Shown here one piece after another: positions 47,087 through 56,897 of a stretch of DNA of 64,000 bases. Source of the stretch: Helichrysum umbraculigerum (lineage: Eukaryota > Streptophyta > Magnoliopsida > Asterales > Asteraceae); the NCBI GenBank assembly GCA_949592205.1, contig CATIUR010000003.1:79574501-79638500 (forward strand). The letters are read 5' to 3'. The notes beneath the pieces are model-generated. The model was not told the DNA's origin, did no database searches, and saw nothing but the letters and a program-made list of their open reading frames with translations. Numbering within the stretch: position 1 is the first letter of the stretch; the number at the start of each line of letters is the position of its first letter. The translations under genes and the position numbers were made by a program.

Positions 47087-48166
47087 ATGCCACGTGGACG
47101 ACAAACGTACACCCAAACAGAACGCGACCAATACGCGGAGCAAAGAGTAGCTGAAGCTCTGGCTGCACAAAACTTAACGCGCCTCTACACCTATAAAGAA
47201 TTTCTAAACTGTAACCCGCCAATCTTTGTTGGTACTGAAGGGGCTGTCGGACTGATCCAATGGATCGAAAGGATAGAAGCTGTTTTCCGCATTTGCAACT
47301 GCCCCGACGGATACAAAGTCAAATACTCCACCTACACCCTTCGAGATAATGCTCTAACCTGGTGGAATGCTCACGCCCACACCGTAGGGGTCGACACCGC
47401 CTATGAACTTTCGTGGGAGGAACTGAAACAACTGATGAGGGACGAATATTGTCCTAGCGAGGAACTACACCGACTCGAGAATGAACTCTGGCATCTTACC
47501 GTGAAAAACAACGACATCATGACCTATACCAATCGTTTTCACCGACTAGCACTCTTTTGCCCATCACTAGTAAACCCAGAAAGCAAACGAATCGAAAAAT
47601 ACATCGAAGGACTTCCAACACAAATAGCGGGCATGGTTACCTCCTCTAAACCCAACACTATTCGCGACGTCGTTCGCATGGCCCATAACCTCATGGCGCG
47701 GGTGGTTCAACGCGGAACCCTCACAACTGAAAATCATACACAAAAGTGGAATGGCGATTCCAGCACTAGTCATAATCCAACAAATCAACCCGAACCCTTG
47801 AAATCTTACCCTTCTGAATACAAAGGAAAGCGGGGCTATGCGGGGGATAAACCCTTTTGTCACAGCTGTAAACGTCATCACTCTGGCCCTTGTGGCTCAC
47901 CCTGCGAGGGATGTCAACGATTCGGACACCAAATCTGGGACTGTAGAGTTCCTGCCAACCCCGACAAACAACAAACGTGTTTCAAATGTAACACTCCTGG
48001 ACATTTCAAGAAAGATTGCCCAAATCAGAAACGAAAAATCCTCATGATCAACTCCGGGAGGACCGGACGAAACCGCGACAATATCACGGGTATGTCCCTA
48101 TCCAATACTAAAACTTCCAAATCAAACACAACGTTTCGATCGGCGGGAAAGTCGATTCCAAAATGA
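47087..48166 (+). CDS. gag: Intact Gag of element E
   Basis: 359 residues with no stop or frameshift. It opens MPRGRQTYTQ like relatives. The capsid region has EGAVGLIQWIERIEAVFR (about 51-68), LTWWNAH (about 90-96), SWEELKQLMRDEYCP (about 109-123) and NRFHRLALFCPSLVNPESKR (about 149-168). Two CCHC zinc knuckles follow, CEGCQRFGHQIWDC (273-286) and CFKCNTPGHFKKDC (298-311), with an additional Cys/His cluster at 258-269. Gag forms the virus-like particle and binds RNA. There is no protease or pol downstream. An upstream in-frame ATG at 47063 lies before the acceptor, so 47087 is preferred. It may package its own RNA and borrow pol from a related Tekay element. Confidence 0.95.
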   Translation: MPRGRQTYTQTERDQYAEQRVAEALAAQNLTRLYTYKEFLNCNPPIFVGTEGAVGLIQWIERIEAVFRICNCPDGYKVKYSTYTLRDNALTWWNAHAHTVGVDTAYELSWEELKQLMRDEYCPSEELHRLENELWHLTVKNNDIMTYTNRFHRLALFCPSLVNPESKRIEKYIEGLPTQIAGMVTSSKPNTIRDVVRMAHNLMARVVQRGTLTTENHTQKWNGDSSTSHNPTNQPEPLKSYPSEYKGKRGYAGDKPFCHSCKRHHSGPCGSPCEGCQRFGHQIWDCRVPANPDKQQTCFKCNTPGHFKKDCPNQKRKILMINSGRTGRNRDNITGMSLSNTKTSKSNTTFRSAGKSIPK

Positions 48167-48579
48167 TACCGATTACATAAATTAATACCGACTACACGAA
48201 TGAAGCCAAACTTAAAAGCTAGAGTTTGCTTTCAGCAGACTAACCGACTGAAAGTATACAAAACACTCAGTCCTGATAGGACTACTCCTCGAACAGTCAC
48301 GTGGTGACAACTATCTAGTCCCGTAGGGACTATAATGCAAACGGTCTCTTAGTGACTACGACTCAACGATAACTTGAACAAAACCATATAGTCAGGATGT
48401 GACTACAACGATAAACCACGACACAGTCATGGATTGACTGCCCTTCAACCCCGTTATAAGACATGATATGTCTAAAACCTACTCGACAAACAACATGTAC
48501 GTACATTGCTCCCCAGACCTCACATGACCACGACATCACTTTTAAATTTCGGGACGAAATTTTCTTAACAGGGGGAGAA
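48167..48579 (+). other. Element E 3' untranslated region
   Basis: No ORF. Dense mini-hairpins, for example AGTCC-TGATA-GGACT (48269-48283) and TAGTCCC-GTA-GGGACTA (48316-48332), then AAATTTCGGGACGAAATTT and the purine tract. Confidence 0.8.
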
Positions 48580-51500
48580 TGTAACACCTCGTCAAAAAGT
48601 CAATTTTCGCGCTGAATTTAAACTTCAAATAAACGATTTAACTTTTATTCCCAATTAGTATTTTTATAAAATACTTTCATTAGAAAACATTTTTTTTAAT
48701 AATATAAATAAGATTTTATTTTATATTATGACTGGACAAATAAAACACGGGTATTTTGTACTGTGGTTGGAGACCACAGTCCGTGCACTGGGGATCTGTG
48801 TTGAACAAAACCCAACCCTCTTCCCATTTCATCTCATTTTCATCATCTTCTCCACCTCATTTTTCTCTCTAAAAATAATCACCACCAAACACCACCACCG
48901 CCGGCCGATCACCACCACCACCATCACCATCACCATACATTTTCGGAATCACCATCAAGAGAGGAACAACATTAACAAAGACGACACCCTCGTTTTCTTC
49001 CTCGTTTGGCCTCGATTTGCAATTGTAAGAAATTCCTAAATTTTTAGATTTAATCATTTTGGTGTAATGTTTGGGTGTAATAATGTTTACACAACTTAGT
49101 TATAACCTAAACAACAAAGAAAACATGATTTTACAGCTTGAAAATGCGTTAGATTTGCGATTTTGGCCGGAAAAACGCGAAACCCGAAGGTTTCTGGGCT
49201 GCTGTTCTTCAATGCGACACAAGACTTGTGTCGCATACTGTGTCGCATGAATTACTCATGCGACACAACCCTTATGTCGTATCCTTGTGTCGTACCTTGT
49301 GTCGCAGACTCCATGCGACACAACCCTTATGTCGCTATTGATTTAGCATCACACGCATTATGTGACACAACCACTGTGTCGCAGAGCTTCTGTGTCGCAC
49401 CCTGCGACACAACCCTTGTGTCGTATGAACTATTTTTGTGTCGCATGTTATGTCGCAGAAAACAGAAATTAGCCAAATCTTTCTAAGTGTCGGAAAACGT
49501 TTTCAAAAGGCAATTTAAATACGATACGACTTGTACTCCAAAACAAATATACTTTATGAAGTATACGAAAACTCAAACATAATAATAATATGAATTATTA
49601 TTACGAACCATCCATAACGAACCGCACTTACAAACGTACGAAATCTCTCGTGTTTAGGACATTAGGAGATTTCACTTGGCACGACTCGTTACGCTAGGAC
49701 GCTAGCTCCTCAGGTGAGTTCATCACCCCACTCTTTTACTATTTTCCAACTGATTTCGGGGTGGGAATGCATACTCCTGTTTTACTACCTTCAACTATTC
49801 AAACCGTTACAAACGTTTTACTATAGTTTATGGTAACGGTGCTAGACCGCGACAGCTACGAACCATTTGACCATACTTAGGGATATTACGTATGACTGTG
49901 TTAGTAACATCTAGAATTATATTACATATGATATCTAGGGAATAAACGCCTCACTACATCAGTGACTTGCTATTTACTAGTAATGACTAGTGGACTTGTG
50001 AATACCAACTAGAGGCACCGACTTGCTAGTTCAGTGATGACTATCTTTATGAACTAACTAATGACTTTAACTAAGTACTGAAAGTACTTCCCTACAGTTA
50101 AGTGACTTAGACTTTACATATTACTTCAGGCAAACTAGGTGACGTAGATACGTACCTTCCTATTGATTACGATTATCCCTTACAACTAGGTGACGCTCCT
50201 ACAATTCTTAGTATGATATACTACTGTGAATTACGTAACAACTTGAGGTACTGTTGAGTGCCTGTAACATTTTACTAGCTTTGGGCTAAACTTACTTACG
50301 GGCATGTCGTGTACTGCCCAAAACGATTACTTGCATCTCCTGCGGGAGAATAACGGACGCTGTCACTATATGTGAAGCAAAACGATGCCACGGTGGGTGG
50401 TACAAACACGATACCAATATGATTGGTATTACGGATTTACAAACGAGCTCACGATACCACGGTGGGTGGTACAACTTACTTGCGAGCTGGATTGCTCACG
50501 ATACCACGGTGGGTGGTACGACCTACTTACGAGCTGTATGCTCACACTCAGCATATGGATTTATGCTTTACTTACTTCCAGCAACGGACCTACGAATTAT
50601 TACGGTCGGGGTCGTTGGCTCAGCATGTGGATTCATGCTCTATCGTAGTTCTGCGGAACTGCACGGTTACTCATACTCAGCATATGGATTATGCTTCACT
50701 TACTTTCAGCAACGGACCTACGAATTATTACGGTCGGGGTCGTTGGCTCTATAACTGGTTAATTTACTTAAACATGGTCCTGCGGGACATAACTTGACAC
50801 TTCCCTTGGGGGATAACCATTACCATCACTGTAGGTGATTACTAGATTCTTATGAGTCGGAGACTCAGGAAATTACGAGCTTTTGCTCACTTGACCGTGA
50901 TTACGAAACCATTACCATCACTGTAGGTGATTACTAGATGCTTACGAGTCGGAGACTCAGGAAATTACGAGCTTTTGCTCACTTGACTGTGCTTATAAAC
51001 CGTACCGATATGACACTACTACAAAACAGATAACTTGATAACGTTGCCGGGGTGCAACCTTTCATGCCAGGTGGCATCGTGACCTATTAGTAACCATAGT
51101 ACTAATACTTGAAACCGTACAAACTATCCGTACTGTATTGCCGGGGAGCAATACCGACTGCCTAAGAACTTTCTTGCTTGATTGCTTGCGGCCAGTAGCA
51201 CGACAGATAGTCACCTTACGCTACTCTCGTATACATATTGCCAGGTGGCAATATCTTACCGGATAACACACAGGCTGGGGATTGGTCCCCTTTACTTGAC
51301 CAGAAACCTATTGATTAGGTTCACCTGCTTACCATAAATTACTTATAACTGCCTTGAGGGGCAAATGTTGTTATTTAAACTGCTAAACTTGATTGATATT
51401 TCTGAATGAAATATTTATTACTCGAACTACTTGTTTTTACAAATTACTTGTGAACTCACCAGCTTTCCAGCTGACCCTTTTAGTGTGCATTCTCAGGTAC

Positions 51501-51769
51501 ACTGCCGTAGTAGGATTGGCCTACAGGATTTTAGCTCGAGTCGCATGTTTTCAACACTCAAGATATTATTGCATTTACTTCAGTACTAGTAGAATGTAAT
51601 ATTACTTTTATGCGATCTCGCAACTTGTAAACACTTTAATTTCAGAAATGTATAACTATTTTCAAACGTCTCATTTAGAGTCGTTCATTATGTATCTTAT
51701 GCTGTGATATTTAATTTGGTAACACCCGACCCGACCGCTTCTGCAAACTCGAAATTTGAGGGTGTTACA
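48580..51769 (+). repeat. 3' LTR of element E
   Basis: 3190 bp, near-identical to the 5' LTR. The main length difference is a 4-bp insertion near 50157 (TTCC). Confidence 0.95.
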
Positions 51770-53318
51770 GTTTGAGATTTAATAAGTATGTGGATGTCTA
51801 AGTTTGACCATCCATGCTAGTGTTCACGCAACTAAATTATGTCCAAAGTGTTTGTTTAACGTTTACGTTTGTATTTCGCAGTTGTGAAAATGTATACGAC
51901 TCGTTGGTAATAGTTTGAAATCACGATTTCAATAAAATAAGTTTGTTTGAAATGTCTGTACAGTTTGTATATCGTATCGTGTGTAAGTATTCGTTTCTAG
52001 TTAAGTTTGACACTTAGTGGAAAAATGATTTGCAAGTTGAGTTTCGCAAGTTGAGTTTCGCAAGTTGAGTTTCGCAAGTTGAGTTCTGCAAGTTGAGTTT
52101 CGCAAGTTGAGTTCGGCAAGTTGAGTTCTGCAAGTTGAGTTTCGCAAGTTGAGTTCTGCAAGTTGAGTTCTGCAAGTTGAGTTCTGCAAGTTGAGTTCTG
52201 CAAGTTGAGTTTCGCAAGTTGAGTTTTGCAAGTTGAGTTTCGCAAGTTGAGTTCTGCAAGTTGAGTTCTGCAAGTTGAGTTTCGCAAGGCGAGTTAAGTT
52301 TCGCAAATTGAGTTTCGCAAGGCGAGTTGAGTTTCGCAAGTTGAGTTTCGCAAGGCGAGTTGAGTTTCGCAAGTTGAGTTTCGCAAGGCGAGTTGAGATT
52401 GAATCTCAACTCGCGAAACTCGATGTTCGCGATTTTTGTGCAAAATTCGACTTTTAAAGCGTTTTTAATGGTGTTTTTGGACATAATAAGTTGATATAAC
52501 ACTAATACATGGTATATTAAGTATTATAAACATGAAATATTAAACAAAAACCGAAATCTAAGAGTTTTCAAAAAGTGTCGAAAACTTACACGCGTCGGTT
52601 TTAAAATCCGAAAAGATGGTTGTGTAGAGCTTGACTCCGTGATCGTTTTTCCTAAAGGAGTTAGATGATCCAAGGTGTTTTAATGGTAGTTTTTGGTGAT
52701 TTTGTGGTGAGTTTTAGAGTGAGAATTGAGAGAGAATGAGAGTAGAGAGAGAGTGAAGATGAAGAAAATGAGGTTGGTGATGGTGGGTGGGCCGGCTTTT
52801 TGGGTCTAAAAAGGGGAGGGAATTTGTCCCACTTTTGTGGTATTTTACCCGTGTTCGTTTACCCGATCGTTAAATGTTTTCATATTTTTAAATGAATAAT
52901 TTCTAATTACGTATTCGAATATATTTTTAGTTGAGATAGTTTATAAAAGTAATTTAATTAAATTGTAAAATTATAACTTTGTTTTGTTTCAGTCGTACGA
53001 AATAAGTGTTATACGATTCGAAATACTTGTTAAATATTATCAACATAATATTTAATAAACGTTTATGTTATTTAATAGTCTCGTTTTATTAAATAAGTTT
53101 GTTCACCGACAGTCGTATATTTTGTCGCGTTTGTTCCAATTGTTTAGTACGTAATTACGACTAATTACGAAATGTAATACTACGCGTATTAACTAGTTGG
53201 ACTTTGCTAGACTTACCTCTAAAATGTGTTGTGAATTCACTCAAGTAGGGAATTAGCCTAATAATGCAAGTGTTTGGCGTTAGTAATTGCGTTTAAATTT
53301 GCAGGGTGTTACATTGTT

Positions 53319-55488
53319 CATTGCGCGAGTAAATCAGAATGTCGTCAATGAAGACGATGAAAAATTTGTCGAGGTAAGGCTTACACACCCGATTCATCAG
53401 GTCCATGAATACTGCCGGTGCGTTGGTTAAGCCGAATGGCATCACTTGAAATTCGTAATGCCCGTATCGAGTTCGGAAAGCTGTTTTTGGAATGTCGGTG
53501 TCTTGAACTCGTAGTTGGTGATAAACTGACCGTAGATCGATCTTTGAGTAAAAACTCGACCCTTGGAGTTGGTCAAACAGGTCATCAATGCGAGGAAATG
53601 GGTAACGGTTCTTGACGGTTAGTTTGTTGAGTTCACGGTAGTCGATGCACATACGGAAAGAACCGTCTTTCTTTTTCACAAACAGGACCGGGGCTCCCCA
53701 AGGTGAGGAACTCGTTCGAATAAATCCCTTATCCAGGAGTTCTTGCAGTTGAGAAGACAACTCCTGAAGTTCGGATGGGGCTAAACGGTACGGTGCTCGT
53801 GCCACGGGTGCTGCGCCGGGCACAAGATCAATAGAAAATTCGACTTGTCTAGTTGGCGGTAGGCAGTGCAAGTCTTCAGGTAAGACTTCCGGGAAGTCTC
53901 GAACAATAGGCACATCCTCAAGTCGCTTCTCCTCCGACTATTTCTCCATGACGTGTGCGAGGATTGCCTAGTACCCTTTTCTCAAGTATTTCTGGGTTTT
54001 CATACATGAAATGATGTTCAGTCTCGTCCCACCGGTCTCCCCTTGTGTGACTAAAGTTCCACCGGTGGCGAGAGGAATACAGATGATTTTCTCAAAACAG
54101 ATAATCTCAGCACGGTGTTTGGATAACCAATCCATACCAACGATTATGTCAAAGCTGCCGATCTCGACAGGTATAAGGTCAATAGAGAATAGCTCATCAG
54201 CTAAGTTTAACATGCAGTTAGGTATCATACTATTGGCCTCAATGAGTTTGCCGTTTGCCAATTCTACTATGTACTTAGAATCTAAGGCAACAGGTGTAGT
54301 GGACAAAACTCATCAGATATGAAGCTCCTATAAGCACCAGTATCAAATAACACAGAAGCAGTTAAATTTTTGAGAAGGAACGTACCCGTGACCACATTCG
54401 GGTCCTGGCGGGCTTCTCCAGCATTTAGTACAAAAGCTCTGCCTCGAGCATTGTTGTTGTTGTTGTTGTTGTTCTTTTTGTTCTTGTTTTTCAGTTTGGG
54501 GCAATCACTTCTGAAATGCCCAGCAACTCCACATTCATAACAGGTTTTGGGAGTACCGGGTTTGGTGTTGGTGTTGATAGTGTTGGCTCTGGAATCCTTA
54601 GCAAAGTGCCCGAATCGTTTGCACTTGCTACAGGGGCAAGAACCATCGTGGTGAAGTTGGCATCTAGAACGGTAGGGCTTGTTCCCTTTGTAGACTTTTC
54701 TATCATCAGAACTAGAGGTGTAGGCCTTTATGGTTTCAGGCCTCTTGGGTGGTTGTGGGTTTTGGTTTCCGGAACTTCCAGTTCCCTTCCTCTTGTTGTT
54801 GCCAGAGGATGAGATGGGTGTGTCACGGCTAACAATCATAGCCATAAGTTCATGCGCCATACGAATGGCACTCTGAATTTCAGTTGGCTTGGATGAAGCC
54901 ACGTTCCCCTGGATGTTCTCCGGGAGTCCGCGAATGTACCTCTGAATACGCTTGCGCTCGGGGTCAACCATAGAAGGACAGAGGAGCGCAATTTGTTGAA
55001 ATCTGGTGGTATAGCTGGTGATATCGGTTCCCTGAACTGACAAATGCCAAAACTCCTATTCTAAGCGTTGGAGTTCTTCGTTTGGACAGTACTCAGGTGA
55101 GCTTCCTCTTCAAATCCTCCCAAGGAATTTGGTATGCAATGTCAACACCCACAACATTAGCATAAGTGTTCCACCAAGTCAGGGCACCTTCAAGGAAAAT
55201 GCAGGTGGCGTACTTAACCTTGCAGTCCTCGGGACAGTAGCAAATCCGGAAGACTGATTCCATTTTCTCTGCCCATCGAATTAATCCTATCGCCCCCTCA
55301 GTACCCTTGAAGTTCAAGGGTTTACAGTTGAGAAAATCCTAATATGAACAGGGCTTGGATTGTGGCCCGTTTGCAGCTGTATCATCACTGCCTGAACTCG
55401 GTTATCGAATAGCCATGGCTTGAGCCACACTCTGTGCAATGAGTTGAGCGATCTCGGCATCGCTGTATGTGTGTCTTTTAGGAGGCAT
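53319..55488 (-). pseudogene. Element B gag, protease and RT N-terminal part (broken)
   Basis: Starts MPPKRHTYSDAEIAQ at 55488. Gag has LTWWNTY and two zinc knuckles; the first (CSKCKRFGHFAKDS) has lost its last Cys, the second (CYECGVAGHFRSDC) is intact. Stops occur in the first 60 codons (TAA and TAG), and frames shift near 55050-55090 and 54290. Protease shows LFDTGAYRSFIS, where Asp is more usual after DTGA. RT follows with PYRLAPSELQEL, SSPWGAPVLFVKKKDGSFRMCIDYREL, FYSKIDLRS and the catalytic FIDDILIYS. It is cut by element D right after YSRNEQ. Two stops lie between protease and RT near 53935-53967. Confidence 0.92.
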
Positions 55489-55884
55489 AGTGCTGAATAA
55501 CAAGGAATGAGGCATGTCAGATGTTTGCACAAAGTTTTTTTTTTTTGGGCAAAGGGTTTACACCCGGCAAATATATTACTCCAAAATAAACGTTTAAGTA
55601 CAAAGGATGTGGGAGAATCCCACACCTAAGCCCGTTACACAAAATTATGATATATCACATATGCATATTTATAATGAGGTAATATGCCACAGTACGAAGC
55701 GATAACCATAATTCATTAGATAATAAAATTTGATTACAAGGTACGAGTTTCAAAAGATTACAGAACACGAGTTCAAACGGTTATAAACTTCAGAGTTTAC
55801 AAAAGGTGCCGGGAATTCCACATCCGGTCGAGTTACATGAGATCTACATAGATTAGCTAGTCAGATTACAATATGGGTGCTACA
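55489..55884 (-). other. Spacer between extra ORF and gag with splice acceptor
   Basis: The minus strand ends CCTCATTCCTTGTTATTCAG (AG at 55494-55493), 4 nt before the gag ATG. Otherwise non-coding, with a T run at about 55537-55546. Confidence 0.6.
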
Positions 55885-56574
55885 CTAATCTTGACGTAGA
55901 TTGAGTCGTGGAAGTAGTGCGGTGAGATGGTCCACAGATTCAGCAAGTCTGATGACCATTCGAAGGGCGTCCTCGGTTTCCCTTAGACGTGTTTCGCATT
56001 GGTGCAACCTTGATTGCAGAACGAAGATCTCGTTTCGGTTACTGATAACTTGATTATGAACGATCTCCATGGTTTCAGCAGTGTCTTCCATTTGATTATG
56101 GATACGGTTAACGGTTACAGACAGATCTTCCTGATCTAAGTAGATTTGAGCAATGCGGCCCTCAGCCGTTAGCATCCAATTTTCTCGAGTTTCTTGAAGT
56201 TCGATTTCCATGTTGTGTAGCCTGCTCTCATGACGATGTACTCGAGCAGCTAACACCGGAACAGTGAGGTGTGTTGGTTCTTGAGTGTACGGAGAGAGAT
56301 CCATAGCTGAATATTCTCCGACATCGTCGGGGAACTCAATGTGTTCTTCAATCCTCCAGGTGGCCATAGCCGCAGGTAACCAGCTCCATTGATGAGCAAT
56401 TGCTCGATGGTGAGCTAAAGTAGGTGTGTTACCAGTAGTGGCAGGATTGGCATAGGGACTAGCTCGGCGCGAGCTTCCAATGCGTCTAGTCACTAGGGAT
56501 TCCGAGTGGCTACGACGTGAACGAGAGAGAGATGATGAAGTACATGTAGTTTGTCTAGATGAGGAGTCTGCCAT
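55885..56574 (-). CDS. Extra ORF upstream of gag in element B (coiled-coil protein)
   Basis: 229 residues from MADSSSRQTT; an in-frame ATG 16 codons earlier lies before a likely splice acceptor (TTCTTGCCACAG, AG at 56578-56577), so the inner ATG is preferred. The N terminus is Ser/Arg-rich (SSSLSRSRRSHSESLVTRR). The middle has EEHIEFPDDVGEYSAMDLSP. The C-terminal half is a long heptad-like region (LHNMEIELQETRENW, NRIHNQMEDTAETMEIVHNQ, LHQCETRLRETEDALRMV) typical of a coiled coil. No domain recognised. It is intact although gag-pol of the same element is riddled with stops. Additional ORFs upstream of gag are known in some plant Ty3 elements; the role here is unknown. Confidence 0.65.
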   Translation of the reverse strand: MADSSSRQTTCTSSSLSRSRRSHSESLVTRRIGSSRRASPYANPATTGNTPTLAHHRAIAHQWSWLPAAMATWRIEEHIEFPDDVGEYSAMDLSPYTQEPTHLTVPVLAARVHRHESRLHNMEIELQETRENWMLTAEGRIAQIYLDQEDLSVTVNRIHNQMEDTAETMEIVHNQVISNRNEIFVLQSRLHQCETRLRETEDALRMVIRLAESVDHLTALLPRLNLRQD

Positions 56575-56897
56575 TTCTGTGGCAAGAACGTTCAGGAAGT
56601 GAGGCCTATATATATAAATCACATATAATATAGCCTAGCGTGTCTAGCACAAACAAGTATAAGTCCAGTTTCTCTCGTGGTCAGAGTCAACTAGTGTATC
56701 TCTGTTCAACATAACCATTTCAGATCTTACATAATCTTTATTTAATTGTACATAGTTGATCAGGCTATGTTAAATTAAAGTCATATGATGTAATCCCTGA
56801 ACCAGTCATACCTAATAAGGAAATACAGCCTAACGGTCATAGTCTAGGCCCACTAATGCAACCTAGTTCGCTATAACCTTAGGCTCTGATACCAATC
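56575..56897 (-). other. Element B leader and primer binding site
   Basis: tRNA-iMet site at 56894-56882 (TGGTATCAGAGCC on the minus strand), 3 nt from the LTR end. The non-coding leader ends at the acceptor-like CACAG, 2 nt before the extra ORF. Confidence 0.8.

Larger units (their letters stand above)
42915..51769 (+). mobile_element. Element E: young gag-only LTR retrotransposon (TR-GAG type)
   Basis: LTRs 42915-46100 (3186 bp) and 48580-51769 (3190 bp), target duplication GTTTG at 42910-42914 and 51770-51774, tRNA-iMet primer site at 46104-46116, purine tract AACAGGGGGAGAA at 48567-48579. By eye the LTRs differ at about 12 bases plus one 4-bp indel (about 0.4%), so insertion is recent. 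The internal region (2479 bp) encodes one intact Gag and nothing else. It lies in opposite orientation inside the LTR of D. Confidence 0.95.
37206..53313 (-). mobile_element. Element D: non-autonomous LTR retrotransposon without coding capacity
   Basis: Minus strand. LTRs 37206-40026 and 41583-53313 (the latter split by element E), internal region 40027-41582 (1556 bp), target duplication TTGTT at 37201-37205 and 53314-53318. LTR ends TGTAACACCCCC and GGGGTGTTACA. Primer site tRNA-iMet; purine tract AACAGGGGGAGAA. LTR ends, leader and 3' flank align with element A, so both belong to one family, but D has no gag. Length without E is about 7.2 kb. Confidence 0.93.
41583..53313 (-). repeat. 5' LTR of element D, split by element E
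   Basis: LTR pieces 41583-42914 and 51770-53313 together make about 2871 bp and match 37206-40026. The insertion of E at GTTTG can be read directly, because the other LTR holds the empty site (AAACATTTGAGATTT at about 38527). Confidence 0.93.

Noticed and set aside
42915..51769. Two independent copies of a host gene at 43063-43374 and 48728-49039
   Set aside because: These are the identical leaders of the two LTRs of element E, not a gene duplication.
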